From Alteripontixanthobacter sp. (GTDB lineage: Bacteria; Pseudomonadota; Alphaproteobacteria; Sphingomonadales; Sphingomonadaceae), in NCBI GenBank assembly GCA_039968605.1, contig JBDVPM010000008.1, positions 1,726,968-1,790,967 of the forward strand: 64,000 bases of DNA, read 5' to 3'. Below, in pieces: positions 9,535 through 18,769 of this stretch; the first letter of the stretch is position 1, and each line of letters opens with the position of its first letter. The translations under genes were made by a program, and so were the position numbers. The notes under the pieces were generated by a model. It saw nothing but the letters and a program-made list of their open reading frames with translations, was not told where the DNA came from and searched no databases.

Positions 9535-9561
9535 TCCATGAAAAAAACATGAAAAACTTGG
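9535..9561. repeat. 27-bp direct repeat near attL (copy 1)
   Basis: Identical to 60434-60460; the core reads ATGAAAAAAACATGAAAAAC. Similarity continues with mismatches for about 20 more bases (TGGACA, GCGAACA). It begins 23 bp inside attL, upstream of the excisionase-type gene. In the excised circle the two copies would flank the joined att core, one on each arm, which suggests an arm-type binding site for integrase or excisionase (inference). Confidence 0.8.
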
Positions 9562-9714
9562 GTGGACACCCGCGAACATCGGCGGTGGTCCGCCGCTCGC
9601 TGAGAGTTCGGTCTTCGGCATGGGCAACATGCCAGATTTTCATCACTGAACCAGAAGGTTACCGCTTTTTCACGATTGATTGGCATACAATGCCGACAAG
9701 AACCGAGAGAAAGC

Positions 9715-10365
9715 ATGTCAGTCCATCAACCGATTCCTCCGACCAAAGCCATCGAGCTTGTGGAATTCAGAAACCTCGATGGAGCTGATTGTCTTCTTGC
9801 CGATTTTGCTGCTGCCGGTCTGATTAAAACATATGCGCTTAAGCGGGAAGTAAGACCCGTTGGAGGTCCGACAGAAATGGTGCGCGATGCCCAAATTCCG
9901 CCCGAGGATTGGGAAAGGATTATCGCATGCAAGAAGGTCGGCGTCGCATTGAAAGGTGGAACTGTCCGGCTTGAAGGATCGACTCTCCACGGCGGAACAC
10001 CTTCGGTGCGAATTACCGGCATCAGCTTTTCCGAAACCTCGCTCGTCAAGGTTCTCGATCGTTACTGCGTCACCACGCCCACTAACCTTGCGAAGCGAAC
10101 CCCCACTCCGAATTTGGACACGACGCTAAACGAACCCTTTTCGCCCTCCAAAAGTTGCAAGCCAACAAACGAGGATGTCCAGCCGATAAAGCCAGGAGCG
10201 CTGACTGTTTCTGTCGCGCAAGCCATGCAAGCGACTGGATTGGGACGAACCACAATCGATAAGCTTATGCGGAACGGCACGCTCCACAGAACGAAAGCCG
10301 GCAGGCGCACACTGGTTACCGTCGAGAGCATCGAACGATATGTCGGCGTGAAGGTGAGACAATAG
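9715..10365 (+). CDS. Excisionase-family HTH DNA-binding protein
   Basis: 216 residues. The C-terminal 50 residues (LTVSVAQAMQATGLGRTTID ... KLMRNGT ... AGRRTLVTVESIERYVG) form the winged HTH of the excisionase/AlpA type: SVAQA.QATGLGR..I..LM..G, then a GRR wing. The N-terminal 160 residues are not recognised. Its position just inside attL makes it the likely recombination directionality factor. The ATG at 9715 follows a weak GAGAGAAAG; an in-frame start at 9676 is possible. A decayed copy of the same gene lies outside attR at about 62240-62778. Confidence 0.75.
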   Translation: MSVHQPIPPTKAIELVEFRNLDGADCLLADFAAAGLIKTYALKREVRPVGGPTEMVRDAQIPPEDWERIIACKKVGVALKGGTVRLEGSTLHGGTPSVRITGISFSETSLVKVLDRYCVTTPTNLAKRTPTPNLDTTLNEPFSPSKSCKPTNEDVQPIKPGALTVSVAQAMQATGLGRTTIDKLMRNGTLHRTKAGRRTLVTVESIERYVGVKVRQ

Positions 10366-10719
10366 AACACATTCGCTGATGTCGCATGATCCTTCCCTCG
10401 CAGTCGTTTAACGGCGGCTGCTTTGCGCCCCATCCCGGTCATTCGAGTAGTCACGATTTTCGCCCAAAAGCTGCCGTTGGTTCAGACTAGCGTCGATGGC
10501 AGCTATGCGCCCCAATAGCGGCCATAAAGTCAGGCGAGGACACGCTTGAAAGCTGCCGTTCCAAAGTTTCGTCTGATTGAGGAAAATAAGCCTTCAATCG
10601 CAATAGGTCGAAAAATTTTCTTCGCGATGCGTCTTGGTCGCTGAAGTGAGGCGCATGAAATCCTCGTTAAGTTCGGCTTTGCCGTATCGTGACCGTGCAC
10701 GAATTAAGTTGCTCCTTCA
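10366..10719. other. Intergenic region without a supported gene
   Basis: 354 bp between the excisionase-type gene and the kinase. No convincing frame. It contains the sequence GCTTTGCGCCCCAT (about 10420), which recurs after the decayed excisionase copy at about 62849, and the 11-mer AAGCTGCCGTT twice (about 10471 and 10552). Confidence 0.6.
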
Positions 10720-12306
10720 TTATGACTTTCGGATGAGCACCACCCCAGCAATCACAAGCGCGCCGCCAGCCAGAAGCCAGGATTGATCGACAAGCAACGC
10801 GCTAGCTATGATCAATGCGGCAGCTAGAGGGCCTTTCAAGGACTGACGCTCATTGCGAAGTCCAGCGAGCTGCTCGATACTGAGCGGATCGAGCTGAACC
10901 GGCACATATCCTGACTTTGCGATCGAGTTCGCAGTGGCAAGTATGTCGGGCAAGGACGCCGACAAACCCAGCAGCTGACCGCGAAGTCTCTTCAAACCCG
11001 ACCGAGCGCTGCCGAGCGAGAACCGCTCGGCGAGAAGCTCCGTGATGATCGGCCGGGTCTCTTCGGCGATGTTGTAGTCCGGTGCCAGCGATCGGACGAA
11101 GCCCTCTGCAGTCAACAAGGTACGCAGAAGAATGGCCAGATCAGGTGGCAGAACCAGTCGATAATCCCGCAACAGGTCGAAAGCGCGGGAAAAAATCTGC
11201 GAGAACTCGATGCCAGATAGCACGGTCCCCCTGAACTCTCCGATCAACTGATCCAGATCCACCGCGAGCGCATCGCGATCCACCTTCGGCTCCCCCGCCC
11301 ATGCGAGCAGGACATTCGCGACATCGCTGGTTTCCTCACCAGCGATCGCAAGGACGAGGCGGACGATCTCGTCGCGCCTGGCCTTGGTGAGCGTCCCGAC
11401 CGATCCAAAGTCGATGAAGCCGACATCCTGCTCGCCGATCATGAAGACGTTACCGGGATGGGGGTCGCCGTGAAATTCGCCGTTCAGGATGATCATCCGC
11501 AGGACAGCGTTGGCATAGCTTTTAGCGAAAGCCGCCACCCGCGGGTCGCCCGATGGGCTGCCCAGCGAAGACGCGGGCCTGCCGTACAGGCGTTCCTGAA
11601 CGTTCACCCGCAGCCCGGTCAGTTCCCAATGGATGGCCGGGGACCTGACGCCGATGGTATCGAGATATGCGCCGATCCGCTCGCAGGCTCGGGATTCCGC
11701 AGCGAGGTCCATCTCCCAGGCAAGATTGCGGCCGAAGGTCCGCAGAAACTCGACTGGCCGGTAACGCGCGATGTCCGGCGACCGTGCTTCCACGATCCCG
11801 GCAAGGCGTATAAGGAGGCGCACATCAGCCTCCATCCGAGCGGCAGTGCCTGGCCGCCGAACCTTCACGATGACCTCGCTTCCGTCCCGCAGTCTGGCGG
11901 AATAGGTTTGCGCTATGGAGGCAGAGGCCAAAGGCTTTTCGTCGAACTGCGCAAAGTCGCTCCGCCAGTCCTCACCCCAGCTTGAAGCAAGTACGGGCTC
12001 GATATCTGCGAAGGGCACTGACGACACCTGATCGTGCAGGGTTGAGAATGCCGTGATCCAGTGTTCGGTAAACAGATCGCTTCGGGTGGCGAGGAGTTGC
12101 CCCAGCTTTATGCCGACTGGCCCGATGTCACGGAGGAACGCCACAACTGCAGCCGGATGAAATTCGCGAGGATCGATGACATTGCTCGAAGAGGGAATAA
12201 ATCCGAGGGCTCCGGCGAGATTCTTCGCGCCGTGCCTCATTAGGATTTGGCCGATCTCCGCGGCGCGAGCGATGCTGCTGATAGGCTTTTCCGGGGGCGA
12301 TGCCAT
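10720..12306 (-). CDS. ABC1/UbiB-family atypical kinase
   Basis: 528 residues. The family fold is clear: FLRDIGPVGIKLGQLLATR is the KxGQ motif that folds over the active site, ASIAQTYSARLRDGSEVIVK is the Ala-rich nucleotide loop with the catalytic Lys, FHGDPHPGNVF is the catalytic loop, and VGFIDFGSVG holds the metal-binding Asp. The last 40 residues are a pair of hydrophobic segments. UbiB relatives support ubiquinone synthesis or lipid handling at the membrane. Here the gene starts 5 bp after the marR stop, so the two form one operon divergent from the efflux pump; a role in membrane stress or export is inference. Confidence 0.88.
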   Translation of the reverse strand: MASPPEKPISSIARAAEIGQILMRHGAKNLAGALGFIPSSSNVIDPREFHPAAVVAFLRDIGPVGIKLGQLLATRSDLFTEHWITAFSTLHDQVSSVPFADIEPVLASSWGEDWRSDFAQFDEKPLASASIAQTYSARLRDGSEVIVKVRRPGTAARMEADVRLLIRLAGIVEARSPDIARYRPVEFLRTFGRNLAWEMDLAAESRACERIGAYLDTIGVRSPAIHWELTGLRVNVQERLYGRPASSLGSPSGDPRVAAFAKSYANAVLRMIILNGEFHGDPHPGNVFMIGEQDVGFIDFGSVGTLTKARRDEIVRLVLAIAGEETSDVANVLLAWAGEPKVDRDALAVDLDQLIGEFRGTVLSGIEFSQIFSRAFDLLRDYRLVLPPDLAILLRTLLTAEGFVRSLAPDYNIAEETRPIITELLAERFSLGSARSGLKRLRGQLLGLSASLPDILATANSIAKSGYVPVQLDPLSIEQLAGLRNERQSLKGPLAAALIIASALLVDQSWLLAGGALVIAGVVLIRKS

Positions 12307-12310
12307 GATT

Positions 12311-12802
12311 TTACTCAGCCTCGGCCCGGAGTTGGTCCAGATTTTCCGATACCCTTTCAAGAGTCTGCTGCAACGTTTGCTTCTCGTCGGCGGCAATGTC
12401 GCGCCAAAGCAGACCATGAAGCCTATCCGCGGAGCCTCTCAGTTCGGGCAGCAGATCGTCAAGCTGCTCCGTGAGGATGAGCTGCCACGCTCGCCGATCC
12501 GTCTCAGCTCGAAGCCTTTTCATCAGCCCGCGTGCGCAAAGACCTGCAACCGCCAGGCCGATGGTCGCCGATTCCAGTTCCAGTTTCTTGGCGATTTCAG
12601 CCTGCGTAAGGGCAGGATCGCGAAGAAGTTGTCCGATGATCCTCCACTGTGTCTGATTGAGACCGATCCTGGCGACCCTCGCATCGTACACTCTGCGCGC
12701 GCCGCGACTGATCTCGTCCATAAGATAGAGAATGCGGTCATCATCGGTGATGACCTTCTGCCGACGCTGAGACCGTGACATGGTATCTGGTTTTTCATCC
12801 AT
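12311..12802 (-). CDS. MarR-family transcriptional regulator
   Basis: 163 residues with the winged-helix pattern LNQTQWRIIGQLLRDPALTQ - AEIAKKLELESATIGLAVAG - LCARGLMKRLRAETDRRAW, the last part being the DxR wing. It is divergent from the efflux operon with 125 bp between the starts and is followed by the kinase gene. MarR proteins repress neighbouring pump genes until they bind a phenolic or other small ligand, so it most likely controls both directions. An internal ATG at residue 8 is an alternative start. Confidence 0.88.
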   Translation of the reverse strand: MDEKPDTMSRSQRRQKVITDDDRILYLMDEISRGARRVYDARVARIGLNQTQWRIIGQLLRDPALTQAEIAKKLELESATIGLAVAGLCARGLMKRLRAETDRRAWQLILTEQLDDLLPELRGSADRLHGLLWRDIAADEKQTLQQTLERVSENLDQLRAEAE

Positions 12803-12861
12803 AGCGCTGTGTAGTCGGATAGCCTCGGATGCCCAAATGCAAACTGCTAAATGCCTTTACT

Positions 12862-12929
12862 ATCTGACTCACGGCTCATAGGGCGCGAGACGCGTTCACC
12901 TTTTACTGAGGCTGCCGAAAGAGTCAGAT
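12862..12929. promoter_or_regulatory. Paired inverted repeat between marR and the efflux operon
   Basis: ATCTGACTC (12862-12870) and GAGTCAGAT (12921-12929) are perfect 9-bp inverted copies 50 bp apart in the divergent intergenic region. The second overlaps the emrA-like start codon. They could be operator half-sites for the MarR protein; this is inference, and no canonical MarR palindrome is otherwise obvious. Confidence 0.4.
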
Positions 12930-14055
12930 GACCGATAACTCCAACCAACCGGAGCAGGAGGGCACAACCCCAACGAAACCGCAATCGCGGCGTGGCTTGC
13001 GCATCGTGCTAATCATCGTTGGTCTTGCCGTGCTGCTTGGCGGGATCTGGTGGTACTACCGGCACGTAACCTACGGACAGTACATGCAGACGACCGATAA
13101 CGCCTATGTCGCTGCCGACAGCGTCGTTATCTCTTCCAAGGTAGCGGGATACGTCGAAGAGGTCTTCGTGGGGGAGAACGAGCAGGTTGCTCGCGGCGGA
13201 GCCCTCGTACAACTGGATCTGCGGGATTATCAGGCGCAAGCGCAACAGGCGCGCGCACAGATCGCTGCGACCCTGGCCGGTGCCGACACAATCCGTTCTC
13301 AGGTAGCCGAACAGGATGCAGCCATTCGCCAGGCGCGGGGCCAACTCGCCGCCGCGCGCGCAGCACTGGACCTCGCGAACGACCAGGTGGCGCGATATCG
13401 GCCCCTTGCCGCGACAGGAGCCGAACCGCGGGAAAAGCTAGACCAGTATGAGGCGCAGGCGCGGCAAGCGCGGGCCGAACTCGTCGCCGCGCAGGCGGCG
13501 GTGGCTGCCGCGACCGCGCGCCGAGGGACCCTGTTCGAGCAGATCAACCAGACCCAGGCGCAGGCGGACGCTGCTCGCGCTCAGCTGGAAACAGCCGACC
13601 TTACGGTTGAATCGACCTTGCTGCGCGCCAGCAAGGCCGGCCGCGTCGGCGATCTCTCGGTGAGGGTGGGCCAGTTCGTGCAACCGGGTCAACGTTTGAT
13701 GACGGTGGTTCCGGTGAGGGCGATCTACGTGACGGCAAACTTCAAGGAAACGCAGGTCGGCCTGATCCGGGCCGGCCAAAGCGTCAGGCTCGAAGTTGAC
13801 GCCCTACCCGACCTTGAGATCGCGGGACGAGTGGTCAGCATATCGCCGGGAACGGGCGCGGAATTTTCCATCCTCCCCCCCGAAAATGCCACCGGCAACT
13901 TTACCAAGATCGTTCAACGGATACCCGTCCGCATCGGTATCGATGCTCCCCCTGAAGTGCGGCGTCTGCTCGTTCCCGGCATGTCGGTAGTGGCTACGGT
14001 CGACACCCGGAATGCTGCCGGCGAATTGGAAGAGATCTCGAGTCGGACTCAATGA
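12928..14055 (+). CDS. HlyD/EmrA-type membrane fusion protein
   Basis: 375 residues. A polar N-terminus, one membrane anchor (about residues 28-45, IVLIIVGLAVLLGGIWW), then QTTDNAYVAADSVVISSKVA, a hallmark of EmrA-type adaptors. The barrel-sandwich halves flank a long coiled coil rich in AQA/ARA (about residues 95-215). The beta-barrel follows (IYVTANFKETQVGLIRAGQ). It bridges the inner-membrane MFS pump and the outer-membrane channel. Its stop overlaps the pump start (ATGA at 14052-14055). Confidence 0.92.
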   Translation: MTDNSNQPEQEGTTPTKPQSRRGLRIVLIIVGLAVLLGGIWWYYRHVTYGQYMQTTDNAYVAADSVVISSKVAGYVEEVFVGENEQVARGGALVQLDLRDYQAQAQQARAQIAATLAGADTIRSQVAEQDAAIRQARGQLAAARAALDLANDQVARYRPLAATGAEPREKLDQYEAQARQARAELVAAQAAVAAATARRGTLFEQINQTQAQADAARAQLETADLTVESTLLRASKAGRVGDLSVRVGQFVQPGQRLMTVVPVRAIYVTANFKETQVGLIRAGQSVRLEVDALPDLEIAGRVVSISPGTGAEFSILPPENATGNFTKIVQRIPVRIGIDAPPEVRRLLVPGMSVVATVDTRNAAGELEEISSRTQ

Positions 14056-15623
14056 CCGAGATACTGGCAGCGCAGGACACTTCGATCGGGCCGGCCGGGG
14101 GCCGAAAGAACGCAGACGTGACTGCCTGGGTCGCTGTGGCCGCGGGCGCGCTTGGCGCCATGCTCGCGACGCTGGACATATCAATCGTCAATTCCGCACT
14201 CCCCGTCATTCAGGGCGAGATCGGTGCCACAGGCGCCGAAGGCACCTGGATTGCTACGTCATTTCTCGTTGCTGAAATCGTCGTCATTCCGCTGAGCGCT
14301 TGGCTCGAACGGCTGTTCGGTCTGCGAACCCTCCTCATCATCGCGGTTAGCGCGTTCACCGCATTTTCGGTGCTATGCGGGATTGCAACCGACCTTACGA
14401 CCATGATCATCGGCCGAACGGGTCAGGGATTCACGGGCGGAGTCCTCATTCCGACCGCAATGACTATTGTGGCTAAACGATTACCGCCGCACCAACAGCC
14501 AATCGGAATGGCCCTGTTCGGCATGACTGTGGTTCTTGGCCCCGTGATGGGGCCATTGATCGGCGGCTGGCTGACCGAGAACCTGAGCTGGCACTATGCC
14601 TTTTTCGTCAATGTGCCAGTCTGCGCAATCCTGCTGCTCTTGCTGTTTATCGGGCTGCCTCACGAGAAGCCCAAGTGGGAATATCTCACGGACGCCGATT
14701 GGGCTGGCATTCTCGGGCTGATCCTCGGACTGGGCGGTCTGACTGTTGTACTCGAGGAAGGGCACCGTGAGGAATGGTTCGAGTCCTCACTCATTCGCTG
14801 GCTAACGGTGGTGACCATTATCGGCTTTGCCTGTTTGATTTACGGACAGGTGAAGGCACGCAAGCCAGTCTTGAAGTTGCAGCTCCTGTTCAATCGACAG
14901 TTCGCCAGCGTCGCGATCATGGCGCTCGCCCTGGGCATGGTGATGTATGGTTCGACCTATGTCATTCCGCAGTTTCTGGCGATCATCTCTGACTATAATG
15001 CTTTTCAGACGGGACTGGTCATCTTCTGGATGGGTGTCCCGGCCTTTCTCCTGATGCCGGTTCTGCCCCTGATGATCCGCAAGGTGGACATCCGCATTGC
15101 CGTCGGCACCGGAATGCTGCTGATGGCGATCAGCTGCTTTGTCAGCACGAGTCTGACCGCCGAATCCGGCGGCGCTGTCTTCACTGAAAGTCAGCTTATC
15201 CGCGGGGCCGGAATGATACTTGCGATGATGTTCCTGAATCAGGCAACGGTTGCGTCGGTGGCCAAGGAAGACGCGGGCGATGCCTCGGGCATTTTCAACG
15301 CGGCCCGCAATCTTGGCGGATCATTCGCCCTCTCGGCCCTCGCTTCGTTCCAGGACCAGCGAATTTGGCACCATACGAGGCGCATGGAAGAAACGCTGAA
15401 TGCGAACAGCGTTTCGCTGCAGACCTATCTCGACGGACTGGCGCGAAGCTTGGGCGATATGGAACGAGCGATGGCGGCACTCGGCGGCACTCTCCAGCGC
15501 GAAGCGTTCATCATGACCTACAATGATGTCTTTCTGGTGATGGGACTTCTCACACTCGCGACAGTCCCGCTTGTTCTGTTCCTCAAGCCGCTTCCGGAAA
15601 ATGTCTCCCTTTCGATGCACTGA
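14052..15623 (+). CDS. EmrB/QacA-type MFS drug transporter (DHA2 family)
   Basis: 523 residues, about 14 hydrophobic segments. Signature motifs include ATLDISIVNSALPVI in helix 1 and GQGFTGGVLIPTAMTIVAKR with the motif C-like stretch GPVMGPLIGGWLTE. Proton-driven efflux of hydrophobic compounds across the inner membrane, coupled to the adaptor before it and the channel after it. The specific substrates cannot be read from the sequence. Confidence 0.92.
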   Translation: MTEILAAQDTSIGPAGGRKNADVTAWVAVAAGALGAMLATLDISIVNSALPVIQGEIGATGAEGTWIATSFLVAEIVVIPLSAWLERLFGLRTLLIIAVSAFTAFSVLCGIATDLTTMIIGRTGQGFTGGVLIPTAMTIVAKRLPPHQQPIGMALFGMTVVLGPVMGPLIGGWLTENLSWHYAFFVNVPVCAILLLLLFIGLPHEKPKWEYLTDADWAGILGLILGLGGLTVVLEEGHREEWFESSLIRWLTVVTIIGFACLIYGQVKARKPVLKLQLLFNRQFASVAIMALALGMVMYGSTYVIPQFLAIISDYNAFQTGLVIFWMGVPAFLLMPVLPLMIRKVDIRIAVGTGMLLMAISCFVSTSLTAESGGAVFTESQLIRGAGMILAMMFLNQATVASVAKEDAGDASGIFNAARNLGGSFALSALASFQDQRIWHHTRRMEETLNANSVSLQTYLDGLARSLGDMERAMAALGGTLQREAFIMTYNDVFLVMGLLTLATVPLVLFLKPLPENVSLSMH

Positions 15624-15633
15624 GCCCGAGATT

Positions 15634-17094
15634 ATGCGCCACTTGCTACCTCCGATTATCACTATCGCCTTGCTAGCTGGATGCACGGCTGGGCCCGATT
15701 ATGCAGGCCCCCCGGAAGTTGTGTCAGCAGACACGGGCACTCGCTTTGTGCGCGCTGGCAGTGATGTGAGCGCATCTGATCCGGTTGTCGCTCAATGGTG
15801 GCTGCTGCTCGGCGATCCCGAGTTGACGCGGCTGGTGGAGGCTGCGCTGTCCGGCAACCCTTCGCTCGCCGCAGCGCAGGCGCGCATTGCCCAGGCACGG
15901 GCATCCATCAGGCAAGACCGTGCGGGTCGAATGCCATCGCTTGGGGCACAGGCCACCACCGTGCAGGGCCGGCTTCGTGGTCTCGACATTCAAGGCGGGG
16001 CGCCCCCCCCGTCAGAGCAAACCAATTCCGACGCAGAAACCGATGACTCGCTCAGCTTTTTCAATGTGGGCCTTAACGCCAACTGGGAGCTGGAGTTCGC
16101 CGGTGGCTCGCGCAGGCGCATTGAAGCCAGCAATGCCCAAGCTGCTGCAACGGTGGCCAATGCAGAGGACGCAAAGGTCCAGTTGACTGCCCAAGTGGCC
16201 AGCACCTACGTCAATTTGCGGGAGGCCCAATTCCGCGCAGAGCAATTTGAGGCGCAGATTTCGTTGCAGGAAGAGATCCTGGCGCTGACATACCAACGCT
16301 ATCAGCGCGGTGCATTGCCGCTTTTCCCGGTAGGCACCGCGAATGCCGAACTGGAGATGCTCAAGTCACAACTTGCCGAAGCTGAAGCGGATATCGCAGT
16401 CCTGTCTGATGCACTCGCTATACTGACCGGACAGGTGCCGGGATCAGTTGATGCAGCGCTCACGACTGCGCATTCCATTCCCATGCCGCCAGAGCAGGTC
16501 GCGATCGGCGATCCGGCAAGCCTGGTGGCGCGTCGGCCTGACATAAGGGCGGCCGAACGGTCTCTTGCCGCGTCGACGGCGCGGATCGGGGTGGCCGAGG
16601 CGGCGCGGTTCCCGAAATTGTCCTTCACGGGGATCCTGGGCCTCGGCGGATCCTCGTTGGACGACGTTGTCGATGTCGGCGATTTCTCCGCACTCGCGAT
16701 CCCACGCCTCCAGTGGAATTTTCTGGATTTCGGCAGGGTAGACGCTGCGATCGACCAAGCCGGGGCGGCGCGCAACGAAGCAGTCGCCAATTACCAGCAG
16801 ACGGTGCTTCTGGCACTGCAAGACGCCGAACGTGCCTTGGCTCGCTTCGGCCAGCAGCGTGTGGCGCTCGCTGCCAGTATGCAAATCAAGAAGCAGGCTG
16901 ACGGCGCGGCGGACCTGAACCGCCAACGTTTTGCCGCAGGAGCGATCTCGAAGGCTGACCTCAACCGGGCCCTGCGAGAACAGCAGCAGGCCTCAGCAGA
17001 CCTCGTCCGGGCAAAAGGTGCCCTTACGCTGGCGTGGATCGCGCTGCAGAAGTCGCTGGGCCTTGGGTGGCAAGAGCCTGTTCGAGATCAATAG
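15634..17094 (+). CDS. RND/MFS-type outer-membrane efflux lipoprotein (NodT/OprM family)
   Basis: 486 residues. The N-terminus has a short hydrophobic stretch ending in the lipobox LAGC. VAQWWLLLGDPELTRLVEAA is the conserved opening of the OprM/NodT family, and two homologous halves with long helices follow (ASTYVNLREAQFRAEQFEAQ; RRPDIRAAERSLAASTARIG). It forms the outer-membrane channel for the EmrAB-like pair. The start at 15634 was chosen for the signal sequence; a longer frame from 15571 lies within the pump gene. The 3' end overlaps the convergent thioesterase by 71 bp. Confidence 0.9.
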   Translation: MRHLLPPIITIALLAGCTAGPDYAGPPEVVSADTGTRFVRAGSDVSASDPVVAQWWLLLGDPELTRLVEAALSGNPSLAAAQARIAQARASIRQDRAGRMPSLGAQATTVQGRLRGLDIQGGAPPPSEQTNSDAETDDSLSFFNVGLNANWELEFAGGSRRRIEASNAQAAATVANAEDAKVQLTAQVASTYVNLREAQFRAEQFEAQISLQEEILALTYQRYQRGALPLFPVGTANAELEMLKSQLAEAEADIAVLSDALAILTGQVPGSVDAALTTAHSIPMPPEQVAIGDPASLVARRPDIRAAERSLAASTARIGVAEAARFPKLSFTGILGLGGSSLDDVVDVGDFSALAIPRLQWNFLDFGRVDAAIDQAGAARNEAVANYQQTVLLALQDAERALARFGQQRVALAASMQIKKQADGAADLNRQRFAAGAISKADLNRALREQQQASADLVRAKGALTLAWIALQKSLGLGWQEPVRDQ

Positions 17095-17518
17095 TCCCGC
17101 CGCGCTGATCAAGTGATCCGGTTGACGAGAAGTAGGCGCCCCTGCCGCTGGCGACCAACTTGTCGTCGGGCTCGAGAACCCGGGTTTCCGCCACCGAAAT
17201 CTGTCGCCCGATCTTCACGATCTGTCCGTGAGCAGTGAGAGGTCCTGAGGTTGCAGGACGGTGGTAATCGACATGCAGATCGGCCGTCGCTCTCGCCGCG
17301 ACGCCCCCGGCAAGCAGAGTATAAAGCCCGGTGAGGTCGACCAGTGAAGCCAGGATCCCTCCATGCGCCGACCCAATCATAGGGTTCGACACGATCTCTT
17401 CGCGCCATGGCATGGTGATCGCGATTCCCTGGTCGGAGCATGTTGCAATCTCCAGCCCAAGCCATCGATGAAACGGCGCGATATTCAGCATTTCCTGCAA
17501 GCGCTCTCGATCGATCAT
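17024..17518 (-). CDS. PaaI-type hotdog thioesterase
   Basis: 164 residues with the hotdog signature NPMIGSAHGGILASLVDLTG, the central helix and catalytic region of the PaaI/YbgC family, followed by DLHVDYHRPATSGPLTAHG. It likely hydrolyses an aromatic or fatty acyl-CoA. It starts at the stop of the upstream hydrolase (17515-17518 overlap), so the two are coupled. Its 3' end runs 71 bp into the convergent efflux channel gene, a tight packing that suggests the module moved as a unit. Confidence 0.85.
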   Translation of the reverse strand: MIDRERLQEMLNIAPFHRWLGLEIATCSDQGIAITMPWREEIVSNPMIGSAHGGILASLVDLTGLYTLLAGGVAARATADLHVDYHRPATSGPLTAHGQIVKIGRQISVAETRVLEPDDKLVASGRGAYFSSTGSLDQRGGTIDLEQALATQGPATSAARSTPA

Positions 17519-18420
17519 AGCTCCCTCGTCCCCTGTGGTTGAGCCGTATCGCAAGAGTGATGGGTTCGTAGGAAATCGACGATAGCGGCGGAGAAGGCAT
17601 CGTTCGCATCGCCCACGACCATGTGCGTGGCATCGGCAATATCGGTGTATTCTGCATGGGGGGCGAGTTGTCGCAGATGCAAAACGGCCTCTTCGGAAAC
17701 AAGATCGCTAGAGCCGCCTCGGATGAGGTGAAGCGGAAGCGTGAGATTCGCCGCAGCTTGGCTCAGCATTGCCGATTGACGTTCTTGGCTGTCTGGGTCG
17801 CCTTGTCTGGCTGACATTATATTACGGATAAACACCGGGTCCCAGTGCCAATAGAAGCGCCCATCCGACTTCTGCCGCAGATAGTTTTTCAGACCATCGC
17901 TCGCGCCCCGCTTGGGACGATGCGGCATGTAGCGAGCGATCACGTCGGCCGCCTCCTCTGGTGAGGCGAAGCCGCTATCGACATGCTCTTCCATGAAACC
18001 AACCACGCGCATCACACCGCTGGGCTCCATGCGCGGGGCAATGTCGACCAATGTGAGTGAAGCAAAGCTACCTGGAGCAAGCTCCCCTGCGGCAATCAGT
18101 CCAGCGAGCCCGCCCAGTGAAGCGCCAACCAGCGCTGGCTTCTGGTCCAGGCGCGACGCTGCAGCGACCAGATCCGCCGCGAAGTCGCGCATTTCATAAG
18201 CTCCGCATGGCGACCAATCGCTGTCTCCGTGACCGCGCATGTCGAAGGCGATTGCGCGAAAGCCGGCTTGAGCCAGCTCGCTGACCACCCTTCTCCACGC
18301 GCGCCGTGTCTGCCCGCCGCCGTGCGCAAGAAGGACGGGTTTAGCGTAGGCATCCCCCTCAGCCTCGGCTGTAAGAGAAATCGCGCCTGCGCCCTCAATC
18401 GTAAAGGTTTCTCTCGCCAT
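17515..18420 (-). CDS. Alpha/beta-hydrolase
   Basis: 301 residues. The oxyanion loop LLAHGGGQTRRAWR, the region AIAFDMRGHGDSDW, the nucleophile elbow GASLGG (Ser nucleophile), an Asp-containing loop near RGGSSDLV and the terminal His in DATHMVVGD give the full fold and triad. The family includes esterases, epoxide hydrolases and C-C hydrolases; the substrate is not evident. The ATG at 18420 is preferred over 18459. Coupled to the thioesterase that follows. Confidence 0.88.
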   Translation of the reverse strand: MARETFTIEGAGAISLTAEAEGDAYAKPVLLAHGGGQTRRAWRRVVSELAQAGFRAIAFDMRGHGDSDWSPCGAYEMRDFAADLVAAASRLDQKPALVGASLGGLAGLIAAGELAPGSFASLTLVDIAPRMEPSGVMRVVGFMEEHVDSGFASPEEAADVIARYMPHRPKRGASDGLKNYLRQKSDGRFYWHWDPVFIRNIMSARQGDPDSQERQSAMLSQAAANLTLPLHLIRGGSSDLVSEEAVLHLRQLAPHAEYTDIADATHMVVGDANDAFSAAIVDFLRTHHSCDTAQPQGTREL

Positions 18421-18769
18421 CTCCGGATGGTAGGAAAGGCGCGCTAAATAGTAAACCAATTTAGTTTGTGGCTCTCGGCTCCGTGTTGGCTGTCCTGCAG
18501 GGGCGTTTCAACGACGGCAAAAGTCTATGCCAAGAGGGGTTTCTCCAGACCATTCTCTAATGCACCGGCTTGCGATTCGGTCAGCAGTCGCTGTCCGCTT
18601 AATCCGCTCAAAGATATAAAAGCTGCCTTTCCGCTTCCGGCCCAATTTAAGACGTCGGTCCTTCCACCGCTCCGTCGGCTCTCAGGCAAATTGAGACTAA
18701 GCCGGATTGGCCGAGATGGGGTGGAAAAAGGACATTGCACCCTCGGCTAACTTTCCCGATGGAGCACTC

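Noticed and set aside
10062-10454. 130-codon minus frame over the excisionase-type gene
   Set aside because: Antisense of the HTH region, which is conserved in the second decayed copy on the plus strand.
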